From assembly GCF_042466685.1 (NCBI RefSeq), contig NZ_CP170448.1:4588001-4652000 (forward strand): a DNA stretch of 64,000 nt, read 5' to 3'. The translations under genes were made by a program, and so were the position numbers. Numbering within the stretch: position 1 is the first letter of the stretch; every line of letters starts with the position of its first letter. The notes beneath the pieces are model-generated. The model made no database searches and was not told the DNA's origin. It was given only the letters and a program-made list of their open reading frames with translations. The DNA is from Vreelandella sp042466685. Its GTDB lineage: Bacteria > Pseudomonadota > Gammaproteobacteria > Pseudomonadales > Halomonadaceae. This document shows, piece after piece, positions 23,247 to 30,843 of the stretch.

Positions 23247-23750
23247 ATGAAGATGATATCAAAACCTGCTCACCCGGCGGGCTTCCCCGTCTTAAGAGTA
23301 CTGATACTGGTCACTGGCTTGGCGCTGGCGGCCTGCGCATGGTACGCCTTTGCCCATTGGCTTCATCGCGATAGCGATGTGACATGGTTTCCGCCCACAT
23401 CAAGCTGTAACCTGCATGCAGCGCCCTGCACCGCCACCTTGGGTGATGTGGGCCGCATTACGTTCAACGTGCAGGCAAATGGACGGATTGATGCACTGGA
23501 GATACTGCCGCTGGAAGTGGAAGTCGATGGTGTAGCGGCCACACAGGTTGAAGTAGATTTTATTGGTCGAGATATGGATTTAGGGCTACACCGTTTTGCC
23601 CTTAGCGCCGATGCGCCCGGCCGCTTTCAAGGTCAAGGCCAAGTGGGAATTTGTACGCAAAGCGTTATGCCCTGGCGAGCGCGTGTCATACTGCAAACCG
23701 CAGAAGGCAAGGTAGGCAGCTGGTTCGATTTTGACGTGATTCGGAGTTAA
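23247..23750 (+). CDS. Membrane-anchored protein of unknown function next to SCO1
   Basis: Not assigned to a named family. Read from the ATG at 23247 it has 167 aa; an open frame starts at 23151 but its first 32 codons look non-coding. One hydrophobic anchor (about residues 14-36) precedes a soluble, probably periplasmic domain with two Cys in SSCNLHAAPCTATLG (about 52-66), a third in GQVGICTQ and a C-terminal WFDFDVI. The general form (short anchor plus beta-rich domain, about 165 aa) resembles FixH-like oxidase assembly proteins. Only 5 bases separate it from SCO1, so a role in copper delivery or oxidase assembly is a guess from context. Confidence 0.7.
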   Translation: MKMISKPAHPAGFPVLRVLILVTGLALAACAWYAFAHWLHRDSDVTWFPPTSSCNLHAAPCTATLGDVGRITFNVQANGRIDALEILPLEVEVDGVAATQVEVDFIGRDMDLGLHRFALSADAPGRFQGQGQVGICTQSVMPWRARVILQTAEGKVGSWFDFDVIRS

Positions 23751-23755
23751 CGCAT

Positions 23756-24349
23756 ATGGCACGGAAACCCTTATGGCTAGGCGCCGGGTTGGTCGCTGTT
23801 TTACTCATAGCCAGCGGCATTGGCCTCTATCAGTATGCCTTTGCCCCTCAAGATGGCGAACCCGTAGGAGGCCCGGTAGACTTACCCTCTACTCAGGGTG
23901 ATTTTTCATTGACCCAGCTGGACGACGATCAAATCGCGATTGTTTCGTTTGGCTATACCTACTGCCCCGACATCTGCCCCATGACCCAGTCGGTTAAACG
24001 CCAAGCCCTGGCCCAGCTCTCTGAGGAGCAGCGCGAGCGTGTAGTGCCGGTAATGATCACCGTCGACCCCGAACGCGACACGATTGAGCGCATGCAGGAG
24101 TACATGGGCTTTTTCGGCGAGGCGTTTATCGGTGCAGTGGGCAGCCAGGAGCAGCTTGGGGATGTCGCCTCACGCTATGGGGTGATCTGGCGGAAAGTCG
24201 AAGCGCCGGGGTCAGCAATGGACTACACCATTGACCACAGCGCCTCGCTTTTTTTGGTGAATCGCGAGGGCGATATTCTTCAGCGAGTACTCTACTCACC
24301 GACCCCGCATGGCCTGGTTTCCGCATTAGAGAGCGAACTAGACGGCTAA
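23756..24349 (+). CDS. SCO1/SenC copper chaperone
   Basis: SCO1/SenC/PrrC-family thioredoxin-fold protein, 197 aa, that inserts copper into the CuA site of cytochrome c oxidase or maintains its thiols. N-terminal anchor about 8-26, copper-binding CPDIC motif in SFGYTYCPDICPM (about 63-75), VMITVDPERDT, and the conserved His in DYTIDHSASLFLV (about 159-171). It is co-transcribed with the preceding anchored protein and converges with the esterase gene after 10 bases. Confidence 0.92.
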   Translation: MARKPLWLGAGLVAVLLIASGIGLYQYAFAPQDGEPVGGPVDLPSTQGDFSLTQLDDDQIAIVSFGYTYCPDICPMTQSVKRQALAQLSEEQRERVVPVMITVDPERDTIERMQEYMGFFGEAFIGAVGSQEQLGDVASRYGVIWRKVEAPGSAMDYTIDHSASLFLVNREGDILQRVLYSPTPHGLVSALESELDG

Positions 24350-24359
24350 GCGGCGCCTC

Positions 24360-25454
24360 TTAATCGGCTTGTTCAGGTGCTGACTGCAAGCGATCCAACA
24401 TCGCCATCAGCGCCCCGATTTGGGTGCCATCACGGGTATCGTGCAGGGGGCTTAACTGCCAGGTGCTTTCGGCAACCCCCCACCAGTCCCAGCAGCCCTG
24501 CGGGTTCGCCATACTGCTTTCTGCCTGAGGATAGAGCACGATTTGTTGATGCGCTGCCGACCAGGCATTGAGCCCGGTGTAGCGTATAAACGTATCGCCG
24601 ATGGCCTCTGCGTTCATTTGACAGCCGTGCAGCGCCAGCGTGACCGGGCACTCGCCCGCTTCACAGCCTTCGGGTATAAACACATAGCCGGTGTCCGCTA
24701 GGCCCTTTACCGCAAACTCTGACTGATCAAACGCGACCAATTCACCACCTTGCCCTGCCTCTTGCTCACTAGCGCCCGAGGCTTCTCGTTCGGGATAGAG
24801 CCAATCCAGCATTTCTCCGGCAATATCCTCATCGCAGGACAACAAAAAACTACCGCCTCCCTGACGACAATCACCCCACTCATGGGGCCCGGGGGCAGCT
24901 TCACTGGGTAACTGTATCGGCCAGCCATGCCCCGCATTTTCACTGCGCGCAACGCGCAGCTGATCAGGCGAAGCAAGCCACTGCTGCCACTGCTCTGCAA
25001 GCAGGTCGCCGAGCTTTGGCTCAACCACTTCATCCTCTTCGCCGTGCCATAAGTAGGCCCTAAGCTGGCTAAGCGCCTCACTGCTACCTACCTGTTCAAG
25101 CCCAAGATAGCGCTGGCGGCGTGCCTCCAGCTCATCCAGCGAAGGCATACCACGACGGGTCATCATGCACTGATTAAGCGCTAGGCTCAGCGACCCCTGC
25201 GCACAGCTCCAAGGCCCCGCCGCCAACACACCCAGACCACTAAACCGCTCGGGCCAAGCCACCGCCAGTTGGGTCGCCATATAGCCGCCCGACGATACCC
25301 CCACTACGCTGGCCTGCTCACTCGCAGCACTCAGGGCGGGCAAATCCTCAGGCTCACTGTCCGTCTCGGCCTGCGCTAGCAGCGGCGTGCACAGACCTAA
25401 GCAAACCAGTGACTGGGCGAGAGAACGCAGGTTAGTGGAGGGGGTTGAGATCAT
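24360..25454 (-). CDS. PHB-depolymerase-family secreted esterase
   Basis: Alpha/beta hydrolase of the poly(3-hydroxybutyrate) depolymerase/esterase family, 364 aa. Signal peptide about 1-29 (CTPLLAQA). Nucleophile motif VGVSSGGYMATQLA (Ser about 55) lies near the N-terminus of the mature protein, with GHGW (about 185) as a possible active-site His and, in the C-terminal part, ALHGCQMNAEAIGD and PQGCWDWWG, characteristic of PHB depolymerases with conserved disulfides. It sits 3 bases downstream of the FKBP gene on the same strand, so probably co-transcribed. Polymer or oligomer hydrolysis in the periplasm is plausible; the substrate is unproven. Confidence 0.82.
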   Translation of the reverse strand: MISTPSTNLRSLAQSLVCLGLCTPLLAQAETDSEPEDLPALSAASEQASVVGVSSGGYMATQLAVAWPERFSGLGVLAAGPWSCAQGSLSLALNQCMMTRRGMPSLDELEARRQRYLGLEQVGSSEALSQLRAYLWHGEEDEVVEPKLGDLLAEQWQQWLASPDQLRVARSENAGHGWPIQLPSEAAPGPHEWGDCRQGGGSFLLSCDEDIAGEMLDWLYPEREASGASEQEAGQGGELVAFDQSEFAVKGLADTGYVFIPEGCEAGECPVTLALHGCQMNAEAIGDTFIRYTGLNAWSAAHQQIVLYPQAESSMANPQGCWDWWGVAESTWQLSPLHDTRDGTQIGALMAMLDRLQSAPEQAD

Positions 25455-25457
25455 CGC

Positions 25458-26138
25458 TTATTCGACGCCCAACAGTTCAACGCGGAAGGTCAGCACTTCG
25501 TTAGGCCCAATAGGCCCCTGACCATTCTCACCGTAAGCAAGATCCGCTGGGATATACAGCATCCAGCTATCACCAACGCTCATCATCTGCAGCGCTTCCT
25601 GCCAACCTTCGATCACTTGGTTGGTTTGGAAGCTGACGGATTCTCCACGCTCAAAAGAGCTATCAAATACAGTGCCATCCAACAGCATACCTTCGTAGTT
25701 CACTTCGACGGTGTCTTCAGGGCCAGGCGTGGCGCCGTCGCCAGTTTCAAGCACTTCATACTGGAGACCTGAGTCAGTGACAGACACTTCGTCGCGCTCA
25801 GCATTTTCAGCCAGGAAGGCTTCACCCTCTTCGAGATTCATCTGCGCAATCTCTTCAGCTTCTGCTTCACGCGCTTGCATTGACTGCTCCTGGAAGGCCA
25901 TCAACGCTTCGGTCATCTCTTCTTCACTGAGCGCCAAGTCGTTGTCTTCAAAGACGTCGCTCATACCCTCGTGAAATGCATCCAAGTCGAGGTCTTCGAT
26001 ATCCGCCTGCATGCTTTCACCCAGAGTGACACCCAGGCTGTAAGCCAAGCGCTGTTCATCGGTTTCGGGCGCTGCCGCGGCAAAAGGGGCAACCAAAAGC
26101 AAACCTGTCAGAGCCGTAGTAGAGAGCAGTTGTTTCAT
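25458..26138 (-). CDS. FKBP-type peptidyl-prolyl isomerase (FklB/Mip-like)
   Basis: Periplasmic FKBP-type isomerase, 226 aa. Signal peptide about 1-23 (VAPFAAA), a long helical dimerisation region rich in Glu/Met (about 28-115), and the FKBP domain about 120-226 with VEVNYEGMLLDGTVFDSS, QVIEGWQEALQMM and IPADLAYGENG. The layout matches Mip/FkpA/FklB. The ATG has AAAGGAT upstream. It helps fold exported proteins and is followed by the secreted esterase. Confidence 0.92.
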   Translation of the reverse strand: MKQLLSTTALTGLLLVAPFAAAAPETDEQRLAYSLGVTLGESMQADIEDLDLDAFHEGMSDVFEDNDLALSEEEMTEALMAFQEQSMQAREAEAEEIAQMNLEEGEAFLAENAERDEVSVTDSGLQYEVLETGDGATPGPEDTVEVNYEGMLLDGTVFDSSFERGESVSFQTNQVIEGWQEALQMMSVGDSWMLYIPADLAYGENGQGPIGPNEVLTFRVELLGVE

Positions 26139-26192
26139 GAAAGATCCTTTTTATAGCGGCGCCGAACGCCAATCAGTGTTACGCAAAGACTA

Positions 26193-26233
26193 ACACCCAC
26201 CGCCCCGAGCTGCATCTTCGAGGTGGTGGGTGT
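26193..26233 (-). terminator. Possible terminator of teaABCD
   Basis: Downstream of teaD on the minus strand, ACACCCACC pairs with GGTGGGTGT (9 bp, 23-base loop). The T-run is weak (TAGTCTTTG). It lies 40 bases after the teaD stop and before the FKBP start. Confidence 0.45.
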
Positions 26234-26270
26234 CAATAAGACCACAAAATGAGAGAGAGGTTTAGCGGCT

Positions 26271-26714
26271 TTAGACCACCAGGGTGGGGCAGTGCGCCGC
26301 TCCCGCCACTCGTTGAGAAACGCTGCCCAACAGCGGGTTCTTCTCGCCATTGGTGCCCTGAGCGCCAATCACGATCAGATCGCACTCCCGCTTACGGGCA
26401 AAACGCACAATAATGCGCGAAGGCCGCCCGCCTTTCACAAAAGCGCGCACACGGGCACTGTCCGCACCCAGTTCAATAGCATGGGATTTTGCATGCACAG
26501 CGATCTCGGTGGCGTACTCTTTTAACGCGTCGTCAGGAATATCCAACTGATTAGGCCGTACCATAGAGAGCGAGGCCTCCAGCAGGCTGTGATGCTTAAA
26601 CACGCACAGCAGATAGAGCTCAGCGCCGGTTAGCATTTGCAAACCCACCGCTTTTTCCAGCGCCCTCAGGGCGCCTTTAGAACCATCCACCGGGACTAAA
26701 ATGCGATTAAACAT
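26271..26714 (-). CDS. teaD: Universal stress protein TeaD
   Basis: UspA-family nucleotide-binding protein, 147 aa, last gene of teaABCD. N-terminal ILVPVDGSKGALRALEKA and C-terminal IVIGAQGTNGEKNPLLGSVSQRV carry the ATP-binding pattern G-x2-G-x9-G-S/T. In H. elongata TeaD binds ATP and dampens ectoine uptake through TeaABC; the same role is inferred from gene order and length. AAGGAG precedes the ATG, 21 bases after teaC. Confidence 0.92.
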   Translation of the reverse strand: MFNRILVPVDGSKGALRALEKAVGLQMLTGAELYLLCVFKHHSLLEASLSMVRPNQLDIPDDALKEYATEIAVHAKSHAIELGADSARVRAFVKGGRPSRIIVRFARKRECDLIVIGAQGTNGEKNPLLGSVSQRVAGAAHCPTLVV

Positions 26715-26735
26715 TCGCGTACTCCTTGTGGCTGT

Positions 26736-28019
26736 TTAGCGGAAGGCAACATCGCGCAGGAACAGCGCAATTTGCGGGAACATGATCAGAAGAGCGGCGG
26801 CTAAAATCAGCATGAAAATAAACGGTGGAGTACCTTTGATCACATCCCAGTAGGGGCGCTTGAAAATTGCAATCGCGGTGAAAATATCGCACCCGAAGGG
26901 CGGGGTTGCCGAACCTATTGCCACTTGCAGCGTGATCAAAATACCCACCAGTACCGGATCGAGCCCAGTGGCCTCAATGGCAGGGGTAAAAATAGGCGTT
27001 AGTACCAGAATGACCACAATCGGATCGACAAACATACAGGCCACAAAGAAGGCGATACAGATGGCAATTAACACTCCCGTGGGGCCTGCTTCATTAACCC
27101 CCACCGCCTCCAGGATCATTTGTGGGATCTGAGCAAACGAAATGATCCACGAGAAGCCGTTACCCACTGCGACCAGGATAAACACCACAGCAGTAATCAA
27201 CCCGGTGGATTTGGCGATGGCATAGATATCGTTCATCTTCAGCGAGCGGAAGACCACAAACTCAAGCAATATGGCATACAGCACACAGGCCGCAGCGGCT
27301 TCCGTCGGGCTAAAGACACCACCGTAAATACCACCAACAATAATGACCGGAAAGCCAAGCGGCCAAAGCGCCTGCTGAACCGCCACTGCACGATCTCTCC
27401 AGGTCGATTTTGCTTCCGTAGGCACATCTTTAACGATGGCGTAGATGATGCAGTAAATCGAGAACATAAGCAGGATCATTAACCCTGGCCCAATCCCGGC
27501 AATAAACAGCTCACCGATGGAAGTACCCGAGATCACCCCATAAATAATCATGCCGATACTGGGGGGGATCAAAAACGCGATGTCGCTGGAATTGATAATC
27601 AGCGCCAACGTAAAAGAGTCTGAGTAGCCCGCTTTAAGCATTTTAGGACGCAGCGGTGAGCCAACCGCCACCACGGTCGCCTGAGTAGAACCGGATACAG
27701 CACCGAACAGCGTACACGAAGCCGCCGTGCTTACCGCCAAGCCGCCTTTAATATGACCAATAAACGCCATGACCATATCAATCAAACGGTTAGCGGACTG
27801 CCCGCGGGTCATAATATCGGCAGCAAGGATAAACATGGGCACAGCAATTAACGAGGCTGGTCGTATACCCGCCATCATCTGCTGGATCAGCGTATCCATC
27901 TGGCCGAAGCCGTTAAACATCATATAGAAGCCAATTACCGCAGCGGTAATCAGCGGAATCATCATTGGAAAGCCCAGCAGCAGCAGGGCAATCATGGTGG
28001 TGACCATTATTGTCGTCAT
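26736..28019 (-). CDS. teaC: Ectoine TRAP transporter large membrane subunit TeaC
   Basis: DctM-type TRAP permease, 427 aa, about 12 helices, carrying the sodium-coupled transport path for ectoine and hydroxyectoine with TeaA and TeaB. Typical segments: VPMFILAADIMTRG (about 58-71), ASCTLFGAVSGSTQATVVAVG (about 100-120), IPPSIGMIIYGV (about 151-162) and SATPPFGCDIFTAI near the C-terminus. It starts 30 bases after teaB with GGGGAA as ribosome site. Assignment to tea rather than a generic TRAP rests mainly on the adjacent TeaA and TeaD. Confidence 0.92.
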   Translation of the reverse strand: MTTIMVTTMIALLLLGFPMMIPLITAAVIGFYMMFNGFGQMDTLIQQMMAGIRPASLIAVPMFILAADIMTRGQSANRLIDMVMAFIGHIKGGLAVSTAASCTLFGAVSGSTQATVVAVGSPLRPKMLKAGYSDSFTLALIINSSDIAFLIPPSIGMIIYGVISGTSIGELFIAGIGPGLMILLMFSIYCIIYAIVKDVPTEAKSTWRDRAVAVQQALWPLGFPVIIVGGIYGGVFSPTEAAAACVLYAILLEFVVFRSLKMNDIYAIAKSTGLITAVVFILVAVGNGFSWIISFAQIPQMILEAVGVNEAGPTGVLIAICIAFFVACMFVDPIVVILVLTPIFTPAIEATGLDPVLVGILITLQVAIGSATPPFGCDIFTAIAIFKRPYWDVIKGTPPFIFMLILAAALLIMFPQIALFLRDVAFR

Positions 28020-28049
28020 AGCTGTTCCCCTAGGGTGCAGTGCCCCGCA

Positions 28050-28628
28050 TTAGACTTCTGTTTCAGTGTCTTTATAACCATCCACCACGCCCGTCGAAAG
28101 ATAGACATCGTGGGATGTAACGTTTTTAACGGCAGTCAGCAGGTATTGAATACCGGTGATTAAAAAACCCATCGGCACCCATAGGTAAATGATCCACACC
28201 GGTAAGCCCAGGGAGGGCAGCACGCGGCCTTTACTTTGCAGATCAAGAATATAAACAATCGAATAGTAGAGCAGGAAAAACATCACCAGCGAGGTGAACA
28301 GCGCAATAAAAATCATCAGTACTTTGCGTCCGCCTACCGGCAACGCATCATAAATAGCCGACATACGTATATGGCGGCCATGGCGCGCGGCATAGCCGAT
28401 CCCCGCGAAGGTAATCATGATGATTAAAATGCGGTTTAGCTCACCGGAAAACATAATGCTGTTGCCAAATACAAAGCGGGCAACCACATTGGTGACCGTA
28501 TTCAGCGCCATTAGCAAAACACCCATCGCGAGTATCACGGCTTCTATTTTGCTAATTGCAGTGTCGATCACGCCCAGTACCCCCGGCAAACCGGAGCGGT
28601 AACTCTTTTCCATCTCATCATCGGTCAT
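28050..28628 (-). CDS. teaB: Ectoine TRAP transporter small membrane subunit TeaB
   Basis: DctQ-type four-helix TRAP subunit, 192 aa from the ATG at 28628, chosen for AAGGAG 9 bases upstream (an earlier frame start at 28661 has none). Helices about 24-48, 58-78, 98-122 and 140-165; the conserved LNTVTNVVARFVFGNSI and ARHGRHIRMSAI segments are typical of DctQ. It bridges TeaC in the membrane. A terminator-like hairpin lies between teaA and teaB. Confidence 0.9.
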   Translation of the reverse strand: MTDDEMEKSYRSGLPGVLGVIDTAISKIEAVILAMGVLLMALNTVTNVVARFVFGNSIMFSGELNRILIIMITFAGIGYAARHGRHIRMSAIYDALPVGGRKVLMIFIALFTSLVMFFLLYYSIVYILDLQSKGRVLPSLGLPVWIIYLWVPMGFLITGIQYLLTAVKNVTSHDVYLSTGVVDGYKDTETEV

Positions 28629-28850
28629 GGCCGGACTCCTTTTGAACGGCTCTAACGGCATCAGTTAAGTGCCGTCGGCACAATAAACACAGCGTTATTT
28701 CAGTGTTATCTAGTCCACATCCACTTCGTGCCACTGTCGAAGCGTTAATTCTAGCGTAACGGTATGCAGCCGCCGGTGATTCAACGCTTGATGTACGTAA
28801 CACACGGTTACGTTGTTAAAACAGCCCGCAGGACTTACGCCTTACTGAGC

Positions 28851-28880
28851 AAAACAAAAAGGGGCAGCTTGTGCTGCCCC
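28851..28880 (-). terminator. Intergenic terminator/attenuator between teaA and teaB
   Basis: On the minus strand, GGGGCAGC and GCTGCCCC form an 8-bp stem with a 4-base loop (28861-28880), followed by TTTTTGTTTT. It lies 40 bases after the teaA stop and about 220 bases before teaB. It should yield abundant teaA message and less of teaBCD. The rest of the 291-base gap shows no other clear element. Confidence 0.8.
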
Positions 28881-28919
28881 TTGATCATCACCCTTACGCC
28901 AGTGTGGCTAAAAAGGTGC

Positions 28920-29966
28920 TTACTCGTTAGTCACGGCTTCAAGGTCAGCTTTAAACTGCTCAAGTAGCTCCTGACCTTTCTCACCGGTCATTTCCAGGAA
29001 GGCTTCTTCAACCTGCGGGGCACGATCACGGAAGGCTTGAATTTGCTCTTCATCGAGACGTGTCACCGTCACTTCATCAGACGCTGCCTGAATCTTCTCT
29101 AGCGACTCTTCAGCCAAGCCTTTGATATGCTCAATGGTGTGGTCATAGGCGGCTTCAGAGGCTTCTTGCACTAGCTCCTGATCTTCTTCAGACAGCCCTT
29201 CGTAGAAGTCCTGATTGGCCATCATGGCGGTGGTGAACCAACCGTGGCCAGTAAACGTCAGATGCGGAGAGACCTCATACAGACCGCCAGATTCGATCCA
29301 GAAGATCGGGTTCTCTTGACCATCAATGATGCCCGTTTGTAGGCCACCATATACTTCGCCCCACGGCAGCGGCGTCGGCGTTGCGCCAAAGGCGTCGTAA
29401 GTTTCCGACAACAGTGGGTTGGTCATGGTACGAATTTTCTTATTATTCATATCTTCCGGCGAGCTGATCGGCTCGTCGGTGGTCACGACCATTTCGCCTT
29501 CCGGATACATCTTCAGCAGCTCTAGACCTTGCTCGGCATAAAGCTCAGGAAACATCTCGTTGATTGCTTTACTCTCGTCGAAGAACGTCAGTACAGTCTC
29601 TTCGTCGGTAGGTAGCAGATAAGGGATGAAGAAGATTTGCGCTTCAGGGATTAGGGCACCAGTAAAGCCAGGCGACTGGTTGACGAACTGTAGAATGCCG
29701 TTCTGGGTCTGCTCCATAATGTCGTCAGACTCGCCCAGTTCACCAAAGCGGTAAACTTGTACGGTGTGGTCTGAGTTCTCTTCAATATACTCTTTAAAAG
29801 CATAGGCAAAGACGTCTTGAACGTCGCCTTCATACTCCTCGTGAGCATAGCGCCAGTTATCTGCTTGAGCAGCGGCGCTGAGGCCAAACAGCAGTGCGCC
29901 TACACTGGCTGTGGTCAATAACTTTGTCGTTACAGAACGAGTAGAAACGGATTTGCTTGCCTTCAT
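28920..29966 (-). CDS. teaA: Ectoine-binding TRAP protein TeaA
   Basis: Periplasmic substrate-binding protein of the ectoine/hydroxyectoine TRAP transporter, 348 aa. The ATG at 29966 follows AGGGGAAC; an upstream frame start at 30047 would add 27 residues ahead of the signal peptide (about 1-36, LSAAAQA). The mature start DNWRYAHEEYEGDVQDVFA and later YRFGELGESDDIMEQTQNG, PTPLPWGEVYGGLQTGIIDG and NPIFWIESGGLYE agree almost letter for letter with H. elongata TeaA as remembered. First gene of the tea cluster. Confidence 0.95.
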   Translation of the reverse strand: MKASKSVSTRSVTTKLLTTASVGALLFGLSAAAQADNWRYAHEEYEGDVQDVFAYAFKEYIEENSDHTVQVYRFGELGESDDIMEQTQNGILQFVNQSPGFTGALIPEAQIFFIPYLLPTDEETVLTFFDESKAINEMFPELYAEQGLELLKMYPEGEMVVTTDEPISSPEDMNNKKIRTMTNPLLSETYDAFGATPTPLPWGEVYGGLQTGIIDGQENPIFWIESGGLYEVSPHLTFTGHGWFTTAMMANQDFYEGLSEEDQELVQEASEAAYDHTIEHIKGLAEESLEKIQAASDEVTVTRLDEEQIQAFRDRAPQVEEAFLEMTGEKGQELLEQFKADLEAVTNE

Positions 29967-30031
29967 GCGGTGTTCCCCTTGCAGTGGTAAGCGCGCTGTA
30001 CGAATGCGCAAAAACCTAGTTTTGAGAACCC

Positions 30032-30060
30032 CACTGTTAAAATTCAATGTTTTAACAGTG
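30032..30060. promoter_or_regulatory. 29-bp perfect inverted repeat upstream of teaA
   Basis: CACTGTTAAAA and TTTTAACAGTG are perfect 11-base inverted arms separated by 7 bases, about 66-94 bases before the teaA start. No T-run follows on either strand, so a regulator binding site is likelier than a terminator. The regulator is unknown. Confidence 0.5.
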
Positions 30061-30226
30061 AGGTCAGTATCGCATTTCCCAACGCGACACTTTATTCGCC
30101 AACCGGGGTTTATTAACCCGTATCCCAGTGTGCACTAACAGGTAGTCATGCAATCCATACAGCAATTCACACTGCCTGCTAGCGGACGAAAAACGCTAGG
30201 TATTTCAAAAACAGCTTAAATTCAGG

Positions 30227-30814
30227 CTAGCGCGCTCCTTGGTAAGGGTCAAGCTGGCAAGTAAGCGTTTGTAGCGACTTAAGCCACGTAGGTGGCTGTT
30301 TTAAGCGATTCTCAGAGAGACTATCATGCGGGCTAATAACAAGCTGTTTTCGCAGCCATTTAGACGCATCTGACGTCTTTTCGGCAACGTTTGCGACACG
30401 TTCCTTATTGTCGGACGCTTCCAAAGCCCACATTTGCCAACGTTGAAGGTTCTCACGCTCAGCCATCAATTCTGCCTGTTTGATGGTTGAGCGCAGCGCT
30501 TTCATGGACTCACTCGTCGCCGCCATGGCTTTTAGGTCGCGGCGTAATCCACGCAAAACCGCCGTCACACTGCACTGCCACAAGCGGCGCTGCTCACGCT
30601 CACGTTTCAGTGCAGCGGGAATGGCTTCCAACCCGGACGAATAGAGCCAGCAATGAAACAGCACCTCGCAAACGTCCAGCCCAGCATCATCTTGAAGCGT
30701 CAGGCAGGCGGCCTCAACGCCAGGCTTGGCATACAGCGTCAGTGCAAAATCCCATAAGGGTGTCTGCTGTAAGCGCTGCAATCGGGTAGAATCAAGCGTC
30801 ATAGCATCTCGCAT
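30227..30814 (-). CDS. TIGR02444-family protein
   Basis: Conserved hypothetical of the TIGR02444/DUF2390 type, 195 aa from the ATG at 30814 (MRDAMTLD); starts at 30853 or 30802 are possible, and the first would overlap the divergent yheS. The opening LWDFALTLYAKPGVEAACLTLQDDAGLDVCEVLFHCW is the family hallmark. It is helical, soluble, and longer than many members because of a C-terminal extension from about residue 125. The pairing with yheS is common in Pseudomonas-type genomes. Function unknown. Confidence 0.78.
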   Translation of the reverse strand: MRDAMTLDSTRLQRLQQTPLWDFALTLYAKPGVEAACLTLQDDAGLDVCEVLFHCWLYSSGLEAIPAALKREREQRRLWQCSVTAVLRGLRRDLKAMAATSESMKALRSTIKQAELMAERENLQRWQMWALEASDNKERVANVAEKTSDASKWLRKQLVISPHDSLSENRLKQPPTWLKSLQTLTCQLDPYQGAR

Positions 30815-30843
30815 CAAATGACCCACTTTCTTCGGGAGAAGGC

